The position numbers and the translations under genes are program-made. Below, piece after piece: positions 1 to 15,234 of a stretch of DNA of 64,000 nt (within the stretch, counting starts at the first letter, position 1; each line of letters starts with the position of its first letter). Under the pieces are notes generated by a model that had not been told where the DNA came from, searched no databases, and saw only the letters and a list, made by a program, of their open reading frames with translations. Origin of the DNA: Pseudomonas sp. NKUCC02_KPG (GTDB lineage: Bacteria > Pseudomonadota > Gammaproteobacteria > Pseudomonadales > Pseudomonadaceae); the NCBI RefSeq assembly GCF_019345465.1, contig NZ_JAHKRC010000014.1, positions 1-64,000 on the forward strand, written 5' to 3'.

Positions 1-48
1 GATGGTAGTGTGGGGTTTCCCCATGTGAGAGTAGGTCATCGTCAAGAT
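1..48 (+). rRNA. rrf: 5S ribosomal RNA, 3' end (partial)
   Basis: The first 48 bases match the 3' third of a pseudomonad 5S rRNA, including the GTAGTGTGGGGTTTCCCCAT loop E/helix region and the terminal GGTCATCGTCAAGAT that pairs with the 5' end lying outside the window. The window therefore opens at the tail of an rRNA operon read on the plus strand. A factor-independent terminator follows within ten bases. Confidence 0.9.
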
Positions 49-56
49 TAAATTCC

Positions 57-96
57 AAACCCCCTGTCTGCTAACGCAGACAGGGGGTTTGTTTTT
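57..96 (+). terminator. rRNA operon terminator
   Basis: A 15-bp perfect stem (AAACCCCCTGTCTGC / GCAGACAGGGGGTTT) with a TAAC loop is followed by GTTTTT. It sits directly after the 5S rRNA and is a typical intrinsic terminator. Confidence 0.9.
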
Positions 97-241
97 GGGC
101 CGAGAAAAGTTGCAGCTATGGCTAGCCGCACTTGTTGCTGTCCCACTTTTCAGGAGCGTCTGCTGCAGTGCGTAGCAGCGTTTCTATGCAATAGCTCTCC
201 TCATGGCTATTATGCGTGCCTCATTGTGAGGCGATACTTGC

Positions 242-1189
242 ATGCTGACGTTGTTGAAACTCCTTAAAGACGGTCGATTTCATTCGGGACAAGCGCTCGG
301 GGCTGCGCTCGGCGTTAGTCGCAGCGCTGTATGGAAGCAGCTCCAGCACTTGGAGTCAGACTTGAACTTATCAATTCATAAGGTTCGTGGTCGTGGCTAT
401 CAGTTGGCTGCCCCCCTTGAGCTGCTTGAGCTGGATCAGTTGGCAGCGAGTCCTTGGCCTGTTGCGATTAGCCACTCGTTAGACTCTACGAATGCTGAAG
501 CCCTGCGCGCGGTTGATCGTGGTGTAACGGCGCCATTTGTAATACTGGCTGAGAGACAGACCGCAGGCAGGGGGCGACGGGGGCGTAAGTGGGTTAGTCC
601 TTTCGCGGAGAATATTTACTACAGTCTAGTGCTCCGGATGGATGGGGGTATGCGTCAGCTGGAAGGGCTTAGCCTCGTAGTTGGCCTTGCGGTGCTGAGT
701 GCGCTCAGAGCGGTTGGTGTCTCGGATGCGGGGCTGAAATGGCCAAATGATGTGCTAGTGAGCAACAAAAAAATTGCCGGCATCTTGCTTGAGCTGGTCG
801 GAGATCCGGCCGACGTATGTCATGTAGTCCTTGGTATCGGTATCAACGTTAACATGAGAGTGGCGAGTGAGGTTGATCAGGCCTGGACTTCGGTTTTTCT
901 GGAGTCTGGAGTTGCGACTAACCGTAATGAATTAGTGTCAAAGCTCAGCGATAGCTTGCGCATGTATCTCAAGCGCCATGAGGTCTCAGGCTTTTCGGCT
1001 ATTCAGTCGGAGTGGGAACAAAATCATTTGTGGCAAGGGCGTGAAGTCTCTTTGATCGCTGGGGTGCACCAGGTGAACGGTACGGTCATGGGTATTGACC
1101 GTCAGGGTGCGCTGCGTATGAGTGTAAATGGTGAGGAGAAGGTGTTCAGTGGCGGTGAGCTTAGTTTGAGGTTGCGCGATGATTCTTGA
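242..1189 (+). CDS. birA: Bifunctional biotin--[acetyl-CoA-carboxylase] ligase / biotin operon repressor BirA
   Basis: BirA activates biotin with ATP and transfers it to the biotin carboxyl carrier protein of acetyl-CoA carboxylase; the long form also represses biotin genes. The 315-aa protein has an N-terminal winged helix-turn-helix (about residues 1-60, ALGVSRSAVWKQL), then the ligase core with SLDSTNAEA (79-87), the biotinyl-AMP loop GRGRRGRKW (109-117), KWPND (166-170) and a C-terminal SH3-like domain. The DNA-binding domain makes it the repressor-type form. A TGAGG ribosome site lies about 10 bases before the ATG. Its last 11 bases overlap coaX, so the two are translationally linked. 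No convincing promoter was found in the 140 bases upstream. Confidence 0.95.
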   Translation: MLTLLKLLKDGRFHSGQALGAALGVSRSAVWKQLQHLESDLNLSIHKVRGRGYQLAAPLELLELDQLAASPWPVAISHSLDSTNAEALRAVDRGVTAPFVILAERQTAGRGRRGRKWVSPFAENIYYSLVLRMDGGMRQLEGLSLVVGLAVLSALRAVGVSDAGLKWPNDVLVSNKKIAGILLELVGDPADVCHVVLGIGINVNMRVASEVDQAWTSVFLESGVATNRNELVSKLSDSLRMYLKRHEVSGFSAIQSEWEQNHLWQGREVSLIAGVHQVNGTVMGIDRQGALRMSVNGEEKVFSGGELSLRLRDDS

Positions 1190-1922
1190 AATGGACTGTG
1201 GAAACAGTTTCATAAAATGGCGCGCTCTAGACGGCACGGTTGTAGTAAGCGGCGGAGTCGTGGACTCAGATGCTGGGCTTATGGCCGCGATACTAGCTGC
1301 TCCGGAGCTGCGCATAACCCATTGCCGCTTGGTTAGCGTGCGCAGTGATGACGAGACATCGAGTCTGGTGGCATCAATTGCCTCGATGCTCGGTGTCGGA
1401 GTGGAGTGTGCTAAACCTGCAAGGGAAGTCGCGGGTGTAAGTAACGGATATGAGGAGTTTGCTCGTTTGGGGCTGGATCGCTGGCTGGCTCTGGTTGGGG
1501 CATTTGAGCTGGCTAAGAATGCGTGCCTTGTTCTGGATTTCGGTACGGCGGTCACTGCGGACTTTGTTGCGTCCGATGGTCAGCACCTGGGAGGATTTAT
1601 ATGCCCTGGTATGCCCTTGATGCGGGACCAATTGCGTACGCATACGCGGCGTATCAGGTACGACGACTTTTCGGCGGAGCAGGCGTTGCTACAGCAGACT
1701 CCGGGTCGTACCACGGCTGAGGCTGTTGAGCGTGGTTGTTTGCTGATGATGAGAGGCTTCGTTTTGACCCAGCTGGAGTTGGCGCGCGAATATTGGGGGC
1801 AGGATTTTGAGGTTTTTCTCACGGGCGGTGACGCCAGTTTGGTGAGGGATATGGTGCCTGATGCTCGTTTGGTGCAAGACCTTGTATTTGTAGGCTTGGC
1901 GGTAGTGTGTCCCCTTCCTTGA
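1179..1922 (+). CDS. coaX: Type III pantothenate kinase
   Basis: This enzyme phosphorylates pantothenate in the first step of coenzyme A synthesis. The 247-aa protein shows the ASKHA-fold signatures of the CoaX family: MDCGNSFIKW at the N terminus (phosphate 1 loop), LDRWLALVGA, DFGTAVTADFV, GGFICPGMPLM and a late FLTGGDA motif. Type III enzymes are the usual form in Pseudomonas, which lacks the E. coli type I CoaA. The start overlaps the birA stop region by 11 bases. An SPOR-like gene follows after 7 bases, making a three-gene operon conserved in the genus. Confidence 0.95.
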   Translation: MILEMDCGNSFIKWRALDGTVVVSGGVVDSDAGLMAAILAAPELRITHCRLVSVRSDDETSSLVASIASMLGVGVECAKPAREVAGVSNGYEEFARLGLDRWLALVGAFELAKNACLVLDFGTAVTADFVASDGQHLGGFICPGMPLMRDQLRTHTRRIRYDDFSAEQALLQQTPGRTTAEAVERGCLLMMRGFVLTQLELAREYWGQDFEVFLTGGDASLVRDMVPDARLVQDLVFVGLAVVCPLP

Positions 1923-1929
1923 GGTTCTT

Positions 1930-2406
1930 ATGCGTTGGCTGTTTCTTCTGCTAGTTGTACTCAATATCTTTTATTACGTCTGGCATCAACAAGAGGCGCC
2001 GCCCAGGGCGAAGGAAGTCATTTCCTTGTCCTTGTATAAGGGGAACAAGCAGGACATACGCCTACTCAGTGAGGCGCGACCCAAGGTCGTCAGTGACAGT
2101 GTTTCTGGAGACCGTGTAGAAAGTCTGGAGTGCTTCTATATAAGCGGCTTATCCAGTGAAGAGCAGTTGCGCAGTCTTCAGAGCAAGCTTTCTGATGTGG
2201 ATGTGCAGTCACTGCCGTCCACAGTGGTCCGAGATGATTCAGGGGGATATGTACTAAAACTCTCGCCTCAAATCGGTGCTGTGGGCACTGAAATGGCTTT
2301 GGCTAACCTTGCCAATGAATTCAATGGGTTAAAATACAAAAAAATGCGGTGTGAGGGCTTGCAGCCATCCGATAGTTTGCATAGAATGGCGCCCGCTCCA
2401 CAGTGA
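1930..2406 (+). CDS. Membrane-anchored SPOR-like protein
   Basis: The 158-aa protein starts with a single hydrophobic segment (about residues 2-18) that looks like a signal anchor. A charged linker follows, then a C-terminal part (about residues 60-150, ECFYISGLSSEEQLRSLQSKL onward) with the alpha/beta pattern of SPOR-type peptidoglycan-binding domains. The likely topology is inner membrane with a periplasmic C terminus. A small SPOR-annotated gene after coaX is usual in Pseudomonas. The function is not known; a role at denuded septal peptidoglycan would follow from the domain but is inference. The domain match is weak, so the SPOR label is tentative. Confidence 0.7.
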   Translation: MRWLFLLLVVLNIFYYVWHQQEAPPRAKEVISLSLYKGNKQDIRLLSEARPKVVSDSVSGDRVESLECFYISGLSSEEQLRSLQSKLSDVDVQSLPSTVVRDDSGGYVLKLSPQIGAVGTEMALANLANEFNGLKYKKMRCEGLQPSDSLHRMAPAPQ

Positions 2407-2475
2407 ACACCGAACAGGCTACTAGGTGTGAAGCGAGTCAAGTTGCTAACTTCCTGATTTAATTGAAGAAAGTGG

Positions 2476-2503
2476 TTGACATAAGGTTAGAATGATGTAG
2501 AAT
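2476..2503 (+). promoter_or_regulatory. tRNA-Tyr/Gly/Thr promoter
   Basis: A perfect -35 hexamer TTGACA (2476-2481) and a TAGAAT -10 (2498-2503) with a 16-bp spacer lie just upstream of the tRNA-Tyr gene. Strong sigma70 promoters are expected for tRNA transcripts. Confidence 0.75.
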
Positions 2504-2516
2504 TCTAGCCAGCTCA

Positions 2517-2601
<85 letters not shown>

Positions 2602-2626
2602 TATTCAAGCTAGAACAGCAAGATTT

Positions 2627-2700
2627 GCGGGTGTAGTTTAGTGGTAGAACCTTAGCCTTCCAAGCTAATGATGCGGGTTCGATTCCCGCCACCCGCTCCA
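2627..2700 (+). tRNA. tRNA-Gly (anticodon TCC)
   Basis: The 74-nt cloverleaf has acceptor stem GCGGGTG/CACCCGC, anticodon loop CTTCCAA (TCC), T loop GGTTCGATTCC and discriminator plus CCA. It lies 25 bases after tRNA-Tyr in the same transcript. Confidence 0.97.
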
Positions 2701-2726
2701 GTCTAGCTGTTTTCGCAACGTGTTTC

Positions 2727-2802
2727 GCTCTTGTAGCTCAGTTGGTAGAGCACACCCTTGGTAAGGGTGAGGTCAGCGGTTCAAATCCGCTCAAGAGCTC
2801 CA
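2727..2802 (+). tRNA. tRNA-Thr (anticodon GGT)
   Basis: The 76-nt cloverleaf has acceptor stem GCTCTTG/CAAGAGC, anticodon loop CTTGGTA (GGT), a GGTTCAAATCC T arm and an encoded CCA. In several other pseudomonads a tuf gene follows it; here a terminator follows instead. Confidence 0.97.
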
Positions 2803-2808
2803 TATAAC

Positions 2809-2840
2809 AAGGCAGATATGAAAATATCTGCCTTTGTTTT
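2809..2840 (+). terminator. Terminator after tRNA-Thr
   Basis: An 11-bp stem AAGGCAGATAT / ATATCTGCCTT with a GAAA tetraloop is followed by TGTTTT. It closes the Tyr-Gly-Thr tRNA transcript. The rest of the 240 bases up to tRNA-Trp holds only the tRNA-Trp promoter and no gene. Confidence 0.8.
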
Positions 2841-2993
2841 AACAGGTGCATAGCCTGTCTGGGGTGTTTGCTGGTGGTGCTTTTGGTGCTGCTGCCCTGG
2901 TTGGTTGTTACGGTTGTGAGTAGCTCGCATTCTGCTGCTCGCTGGCAATCTCCGCTTTGATAGGGTTGGTTGCAAAAGTAATTGCATAAGTTG

Positions 2994-3022
2994 TTGAAAG
3001 GTCTCTCTCGTGTCGGCATAAT
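2994..3022 (+). promoter_or_regulatory. tRNA-Trp/secE/nusG promoter
   Basis: TTGAAA (2994-2999), a 17-bp spacer and CATAAT (3017-3022) place a start site about 13 bases before tRNA-Trp. It would drive tRNA-Trp, secE and nusG together. Confidence 0.65.
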
Positions 3023-3042
3023 CGGCGGCTCGATAATGTTTT

Positions 3043-3118
3043 AGGTCAGTAGCTCAATTGGCAGAGCGACGGTCTCCAAAACCGTAGGTTGGGGGTTCGA
3101 TTCCCTCCTGACCTGCCA
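3043..3118 (+). tRNA. tRNA-Trp (anticodon CCA)
   Basis: The 76-nt cloverleaf has acceptor stem AGGTCAG/CTGACCT, anticodon loop CTCCAAA (CCA), T arm GGGTTCGATTCCC and terminal GCCA. It lies 45 bases upstream of secE and is probably cotranscribed with it, as is usual in proteobacteria. Confidence 0.97.
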
Positions 3119-3163
3119 GATTCGCTCATTGCGTCTGGCTTTCTTTTCACAGGATCCTCTTAG

Positions 3164-3532
3164 ATGACTCCCAAGGCTGAAGTTCAAGGCTCTCGCTTCG
3201 ATCTCCTCAAGTGGCTTGTAGTGGTTGCTCTTGTGGTGGTTGGCGTTGTTGGGAATCAGTATTATTCTGGTTCGCCGATCCTGTATCGCGTCATTGCACT
3301 TCTTGTGATTGCTGCTGTTGCTGCCTATGTAGGCTTGCAGACGGCTAAAGGCAAGTCGTTCTCTGTATTGGTGAAGGAAGCTCGTACTGAGATTCGTAAA
3401 GTCGTATGGCCAACTCGCCAAGAAACTACGCAGACCACGTTGATCGTGGTGGCTGTTGTTCTTGTTATGGCGTTGCTGTTGTGGGGTTTAGATTCCCTGC
3501 TCGGTTGGCTCGTTTCCTTGATTGTTGGCTAA
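3164..3532 (+). CDS. secE: Preprotein translocase subunit SecE
   Basis: SecE is the clamp subunit of the SecYEG channel in the inner membrane. The 122-aa length and three hydrophobic segments (about residues 18-34, 42-62 and 93-118) fit the gammaproteobacterial three-helix form. The conserved cytoplasmic amphipathic stretch VKEARTEIRKVVWPTRQET precedes the last helix and is the family signature. It lies 9 bases before nusG in the standard secE-nusG pair. An AGGATCC ribosome site lies before the ATG. Confidence 0.96.
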   Translation: MTPKAEVQGSRFDLLKWLVVVALVVVGVVGNQYYSGSPILYRVIALLVIAAVAAYVGLQTAKGKSFSVLVKEARTEIRKVVWPTRQETTQTTLIVVAVVLVMALLLWGLDSLLGWLVSLIVG

Positions 3533-3541
3533 GGGTGTCCC

Positions 3542-4075
3542 GTGGCTAAGCGTTGGTACGTAGTGCATGCTTATTCGGGTTACGAAAAGCATGTTATGCG
3601 CTCTTTGATTGAGCGTATTAAGCTGGCAGGCATGGAAGAAGGCTTCGGCGAAATTCTGGTTCCCACTGAAGAAGTGGTTGAAATGCGTAATGGCCAGAAA
3701 CGCAAAAGCGAGCGTAAGTTCTTCCCTGGTTATGTGCTGGTTCAGATGGATATGAGCGAGGGTACTTGGCACTTGGTCAAGGATACTCCGCGCGTAATGG
3801 GCTTCATTGGTGGGACTGCCGACAAGCCGGCGCCGATCACTGATAAAGAGGCGGAAGCAATTCTGCGTCGTGTTGCTGATGGTAGCGACAAGCCTAAGCC
3901 AAAAACACTATTCGAACCGGGCGAAGTTGTCCGTGTTACCGACGGTCCATTTGCTGATTTCAATGGCACAGTCGAAGAAGTTAACTACGAAAAGAGCCGC
4001 ATCCAAGTGGCAGTGCTCATTTTCGGTCGCTCTACTCCGGTAGAGCTAGAGTTTAGCCAGGTCGAAAAGGTCTAG
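3542..4075 (+). CDS. nusG: Transcription termination/antitermination protein NusG
   Basis: NusG binds the clamp of RNA polymerase, suppresses pausing and links transcription to Rho and to ribosomal S10. The 177-aa protein shows the NGN domain (KRWYVVHAYSGYEKHV, residues 3-18; FPGYVLVQMDM) and a C-terminal KOW domain (VVRVTDGPFADFNGTVEEV, about 126-144). The start codon is GTG, chosen because MAKRWYVVHAYSGYE is the family N terminus. A weak terminator separates it from rplK. Confidence 0.97.
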   Translation: MAKRWYVVHAYSGYEKHVMRSLIERIKLAGMEEGFGEILVPTEEVVEMRNGQKRKSERKFFPGYVLVQMDMSEGTWHLVKDTPRVMGFIGGTADKPAPITDKEAEAILRRVADGSDKPKPKTLFEPGEVVRVTDGPFADFNGTVEEVNYEKSRIQVAVLIFGRSTPVELEFSQVEKV

Positions 4076-4090
4076 TTAGACACGAATCCC

Positions 4091-4118
4091 AACCCCATGG
4101 TCTAGGCTGTGGGGTTTT
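4091..4118 (+). terminator. Intrinsic terminator/attenuator between nusG and rplK
   Basis: A 7-bp stem AACCCCA / TGGGGTT closes a 12-nt loop and is followed by TT and a short mixed tract. It probably gives partial termination of the secE-nusG transcript. Confidence 0.55.
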
Positions 4119-4147
4119 GTCGTCACTGGGATAAACGCGCAAGTAAC

Positions 4148-4176
4148 CGGGGAGCCTCTTTAGGCGCTTGAACCCG
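4148..4176 (+). promoter_or_regulatory. Putative L1-binding translational operator before rplK
   Basis: The leader folds as GGG (4150-4152) pairing with CCC (4173-4175), an inner GCCT/AGGC stem with a CTTT loop, and an unpaired GCTTGAA on the 3' side. This two-helix fold with an asymmetric internal loop resembles the site by which ribosomal protein L1 represses the L11-L1 messenger in enterics. It lies 16 bases before the rplK start. Confidence 0.55.
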
Positions 4177-4191
4177 TAATTGGAGTGCCTC

Positions 4192-4623
4192 ATGGCTAAG
4201 AAGATTACCGCTTACATCAAGCTGCAAGTGAAGGCCGCTCAGGCCAACCCAAGTCCACCCGTAGGCCCGGCTCTGGGTCAGCACGGCGTGAACATCATGG
4301 AATTCTGCAAAGCTTTCAACGCCCGTACTCAGGGTATTGAGCCAGGCCTGCCGACTCCAGTGATCATCACTGTATACAGCGACCGTAGCTTTACGTTCGA
4401 AACCAAGTCGACCCCTGCTTCGGTTCTGCTGAAGAAGGCTGCTGGTCTGACTAGCGGTTCCGCTCGTCCAAACACCGTTAAGGTTGGCACTGTGACTCGT
4501 GCTCAGCTGGAAGAAATCGCGAAAACCAAAAACGCGGATCTGACTGCAGCTGATATGGAAGCAGCCGTGCGTACTATCGCCGGTTCTGCTCGTAGCATGG
4601 GCCTTAACGTGGAGGGTGTGTAA
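4192..4623 (+). CDS. rplK: 50S ribosomal protein L11
   Basis: L11 forms the GTPase-associated centre with 23S rRNA and is needed for RelA activation. The 143-aa product begins MAKKITAYIKL and shows the proline-rich N domain (ANPSPPVGPALGQHGVN) and the C-terminal rRNA-binding domain. An in-frame upstream start at 4180 would add four residues, but the family start is the ATG at 4192. Its stop overlaps the rplA start by one base (TAATG), so L11 and L1 are translationally coupled. Confidence 0.96.
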   Translation: MAKKITAYIKLQVKAAQANPSPPVGPALGQHGVNIMEFCKAFNARTQGIEPGLPTPVIITVYSDRSFTFETKSTPASVLLKKAAGLTSGSARPNTVKVGTVTRAQLEEIAKTKNADLTAADMEAAVRTIAGSARSMGLNVEGV

Positions 4624-5318
4624 TGGCTAAGCTGACTAAGCGTCAAAAGGCAATCGCCGGTAAAATTGAAGCTGGCAAGTCTTACAACTTTGTAGACGCT
4701 GCTGCTTTGCTGGCTGAGCTGTCGACTGTAAAATTCAGCGAGTCTTTTGACATCGCCGTTAACCTGGGCGTAGACCCACGTAAATCTGACCAGGTTGTTC
4801 GTAGCGCTACTGTGCTGCCACACGGCACTGGCAAGACTGTACGTGTAGCTGTGTTCACTCAGGGTCCAGCTGCTGAAGCTGCTCTGGCTGCCGGCGCTGA
4901 TCGCGTTGGTATGGACGACCTGGCTGCCGAAATGAAAGGCGGCGACCTGAACTATGACGTAGTTATTGCCTCCCCGGACGCAATGCGTGTTGTTGGTCAG
5001 TTGGGTCAGATCCTTGGTCCACGTGGTCTGATGCCTAACCCTAAGGTTGGTACTGTAACTCCAGACGTAGCTACCGCTGTCAAGAACGCGAAGGCTGGTC
5101 AGGTTCGTTATCGCACTGACAAAAACGGTATCATCCACACTTCCGTTGGCAAGATCGGTTTTGATGCCGTCAAGCTGAAGGAAAACGTTGAAGCCCTGAT
5201 CGCTGATCTGAAGCGTATCAAGCCAGCTTCTTCGAAAGGTATTTATGTTAAGCGCGTTACCCTGAGCACCACTATGGGCCCAGGCTTGGTCATCGACCAA
5301 GGTTCTTTGGACGCGTAA
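4623..5318 (+). CDS. rplA: 50S ribosomal protein L1
   Basis: L1 forms the mobile stalk at the ribosomal E site and is the expected translational repressor of rplKA through the leader fold before rplK. The 231-aa length is normal, and the signature ILGPRGLMPNPKVGTVTPDV lies near residues 123-142. It starts within the rplK stop codon. The 196 bases downstream carry the rplJ leader. Confidence 0.97.
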   Translation: MAKLTKRQKAIAGKIEAGKSYNFVDAAALLAELSTVKFSESFDIAVNLGVDPRKSDQVVRSATVLPHGTGKTVRVAVFTQGPAAEAALAAGADRVGMDDLAAEMKGGDLNYDVVIASPDAMRVVGQLGQILGPRGLMPNPKVGTVTPDVATAVKNAKAGQVRYRTDKNGIIHTSVGKIGFDAVKLKENVEALIADLKRIKPASSKGIYVKRVTLSTTMGPGLVIDQGSLDA

Positions 5319-5331
5319 GACAAATTGGCGT

Positions 5332-5512
5332 GCTTTTAGCTCGCCAATGAAAGATTGGGGTCCCTGCCTGGCGGGGGCTATCCAAGACCGTAGGCGGCGC
5401 AAGCCTTAAACCTCAAGCCTACGCAGATGGTGCTCCCGGTTCCTTACCGAATCAGACACCAAAACGACATCCGGCCTCGGTTGGATGAAACGGTAACATG
5501 CAGGAGTTAAAC
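5332..5512 (+). promoter_or_regulatory. L10-type autoregulatory leader of rplJL
   Basis: The noncoding stretch before rplJ has several helix-forming segments, among them GGCGTGC/GCTCGCC near 5327-5347 and GTAGGC (about 5391-5396) against GCCTAC (5418-5423). The position and structure match the ribosomal protein L10 leader family, in which the L10(L12)4 complex binds the messenger and blocks rplJL translation. The fold was judged by eye only, and the exact edges are approximate. Confidence 0.6.
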
Positions 5513-5514
5513 CC

Positions 5515-6015
5515 GTGGCAATTAAACTCGAAGACAAGAAGGCCATCGTCGCTGAAGTCAACGAGGCTGCCAAAGTTGCCCTGTCCGCTGTTGTGGCTGA
5601 TGCCCGCGGTGTGACAGTAGGCGCTATGACCGGACTCCGTAAAGAGGCTCGTGAAGCTGGCGTTTACGTACGTGTTGTACGTAACACCCTGCTAAAGCGC
5701 GCTGTTGCTGACACTGAATACAGTGTCCTCAACGACGTGTTCACAGGCCCGACCTTGATCGCATTCTCGAACGAACATCCAGGCGCTGCTGCCCGTTTGT
5801 TCAAAGAGTTCGCTAAAGGTCAGGATAAGTTCGAGATCAAGGCAGCTGCGTTCGAGGGCAAGTTCCTCGCAGCTAATCAGATCGACGTACTGGCAAGTCT
5901 GCCGACCCGTGACGAAGCAATTTCTCAGCTGATGAGCGTGATTCAAGGCGCTACCAGCAAATTGGCTCGTACTCTGGCGGCACTTCGCGACCAGAAAGAA
6001 GCAGCTGCAGCCTAA
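5515..6015 (+). CDS. rplJ: 50S ribosomal protein L10
   Basis: L10 is the base of the ribosomal stalk and carries the L7/L12 dimers. The 166-aa protein has the N-terminal rRNA-binding domain (IKLEDKKAIVAEV, then RNTLLKRA near residue 62) and a C-terminal helix for L12 binding. The start is GTG, preceded by an AGGAG ribosome site. It is followed after 80 bases by rplL, its complex partner. Confidence 0.96.
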   Translation: MAIKLEDKKAIVAEVNEAAKVALSAVVADARGVTVGAMTGLRKEAREAGVYVRVVRNTLLKRAVADTEYSVLNDVFTGPTLIAFSNEHPGAAARLFKEFAKGQDKFEIKAAAFEGKFLAANQIDVLASLPTRDEAISQLMSVIQGATSKLARTLAALRDQKEAAAA

Positions 6016-6095
6016 GGCTGAGCAACTCCTTTCAGCGTTTATTGTTTATTTCGATGGCCGCCTAGGCTGTCACCCCAATACAGGAATTTATAGTC

Positions 6096-6461
6096 ATGTC
6101 TCTGACTACTCAAGAAATCATCGACGCAATCGGTTCGAAATCCGTTCTGGAAATCGTTGAGCTGATCAAGGCAATGGAAGAAGCATTCGGCGTTTCTGCT
6201 GCTGCTGCTTCTGCTGGTCCTGCTGCTGCCGCTGCTGTTGTTGAAGAGCAAACTGAATTCAACGTCATGCTGCTGGAAGCTGGCGAGAAGAAAGTTAACG
6301 TGATCAAGGCTGTTCGTGAGCTGACTGGTCTGGGCCTGAAAGAAGCCAAGGCAGTTGTAGACAGCGCTCCTAGCGTTGTTCTGGAAGCTGTTGCGAAAGA
6401 CGCAGCTGACAAAGCCAAGGCAGCCTTGGAAGAAGCAGGCGCTAAAGTCGAGCTGAAGTAA
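6096..6461 (+). CDS. rplL: 50S ribosomal protein L7/L12
   Basis: L7/L12 is the multicopy stalk protein that recruits and stimulates translational GTPases. The 121-aa acidic protein has the N-terminal dimer domain (about 1-32), an alanine-rich hinge (about 33-50) and the C-terminal globular domain with the factor-binding stretch KVNVIKAVRELTGLGLKEAK. A strong attenuator follows its stop, so rpoBC gets only part of the upstream transcription. Confidence 0.97.
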   Translation: MSLTTQEIIDAIGSKSVLEIVELIKAMEEAFGVSAAAASAGPAAAAAVVEEQTEFNVMLLEAGEKKVNVIKAVRELTGLGLKEAKAVVDSAPSVVLEAVAKDAADKAKAALEEAGAKVELK

Positions 6462-6506
6462 GCATCGACCTTGCGTCTCCAGCCCAAGCGTTAAGCTGAG
6501 GCTGAT

Positions 6507-6535
6507 GGCTGGTGGCTCTTGCCACCGGCCTTTTT
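6507..6535 (+). terminator. rplL-rpoB attenuator
   Basis: A 10-bp stem GGCTGGTGGC / GCCACCGGCC (one G-T pair) with a TCTT loop is followed by TTTTT. Its place between rplL and rpoB matches the partial terminator that lowers rpoBC expression relative to rplJL in enterics. Confidence 0.8.
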
Positions 6536-6580
6536 CCGTTATTGGCAGTCGACTAGGTCGATGCCTTTAACGTGCTGTAA

Positions 6581-6643
6581 CCACCCTGTGCGGTGGAGCA
6601 AACCAAGGGGTTTGCACGATTTTCTGGCTGCTCCCGTCGGGAG
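6581..6643 (+). promoter_or_regulatory. Triple hairpin leader of rpoB
   Basis: Three short stem-loops follow one another: CCACC/GGTGG (6581-6596), GCAAACC/GGTTTGC with an AAGG loop (6598-6615) and CTCCC/GGGAG (6631-6643). In enterics this spacer holds an RNase III processing site and a translational control region for beta. The same role here is inference. Confidence 0.45.
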
Positions 6644-6680
6644 AGGCCAAACAAGCAGGTGACCAAGCTGGGGAACGCTG

Positions 6681-10754
<4,074 letters not shown>

Positions 10755-10818
10755 CACGTGACGCGAATCGAGAGCGGGGCTGTTTAGCCCGCTCTCTGCT
10801 CCGCCAGGAGGAAAGGCC

Positions 10819-15018
<4,200 letters not shown>

Positions 15019-15114
15019 GTTCTGCGGTAAATGAGAGATGGGCCCCGGCAGTTCCGTTCATCGAATCGAGACATTTTGTCGGGGTTTGATGAGTGGGAAG
15101 GTCGGGGCCTTGTC

Positions 15115-15143
15115 TTGACTGGGGGCAAGATCCTCTTTAGACT
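15115..15143 (+). promoter_or_regulatory. str operon promoter
   Basis: TTGACT (15115-15120), a 17-bp spacer and TAGACT (15138-15143) form a good sigma70-like promoter. It places the start near 15150 and gives an rpsL leader of about 85 bases. Confidence 0.65.
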
Positions 15144-15160
15144 CTTGTACCCCTAAATTT

Positions 15161-15232
15161 GGCGGGAATTCGTTCCTGCCATTTTGCTTTTCTTGCAAGA
15201 CAATAGCGTCGCAAGACAACAGTGGAGCTAGT
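15161..15232 (+). promoter_or_regulatory. Structured rpsL leader
   Basis: The leader holds a hairpin GGCGGGAA / TTCCTGCC with a TTCG loop (15161-15180), then ATTTTGCTTTTC, then CTTGC/GCAAG halves with the nonamer GCAAGACAA present twice. Structured leaders before rpsL have been described in pseudomonads from comparative genomics; whether this is the same motif needs a covariance-model search. Confidence 0.45.
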
Positions 15233-15234
15233 AG

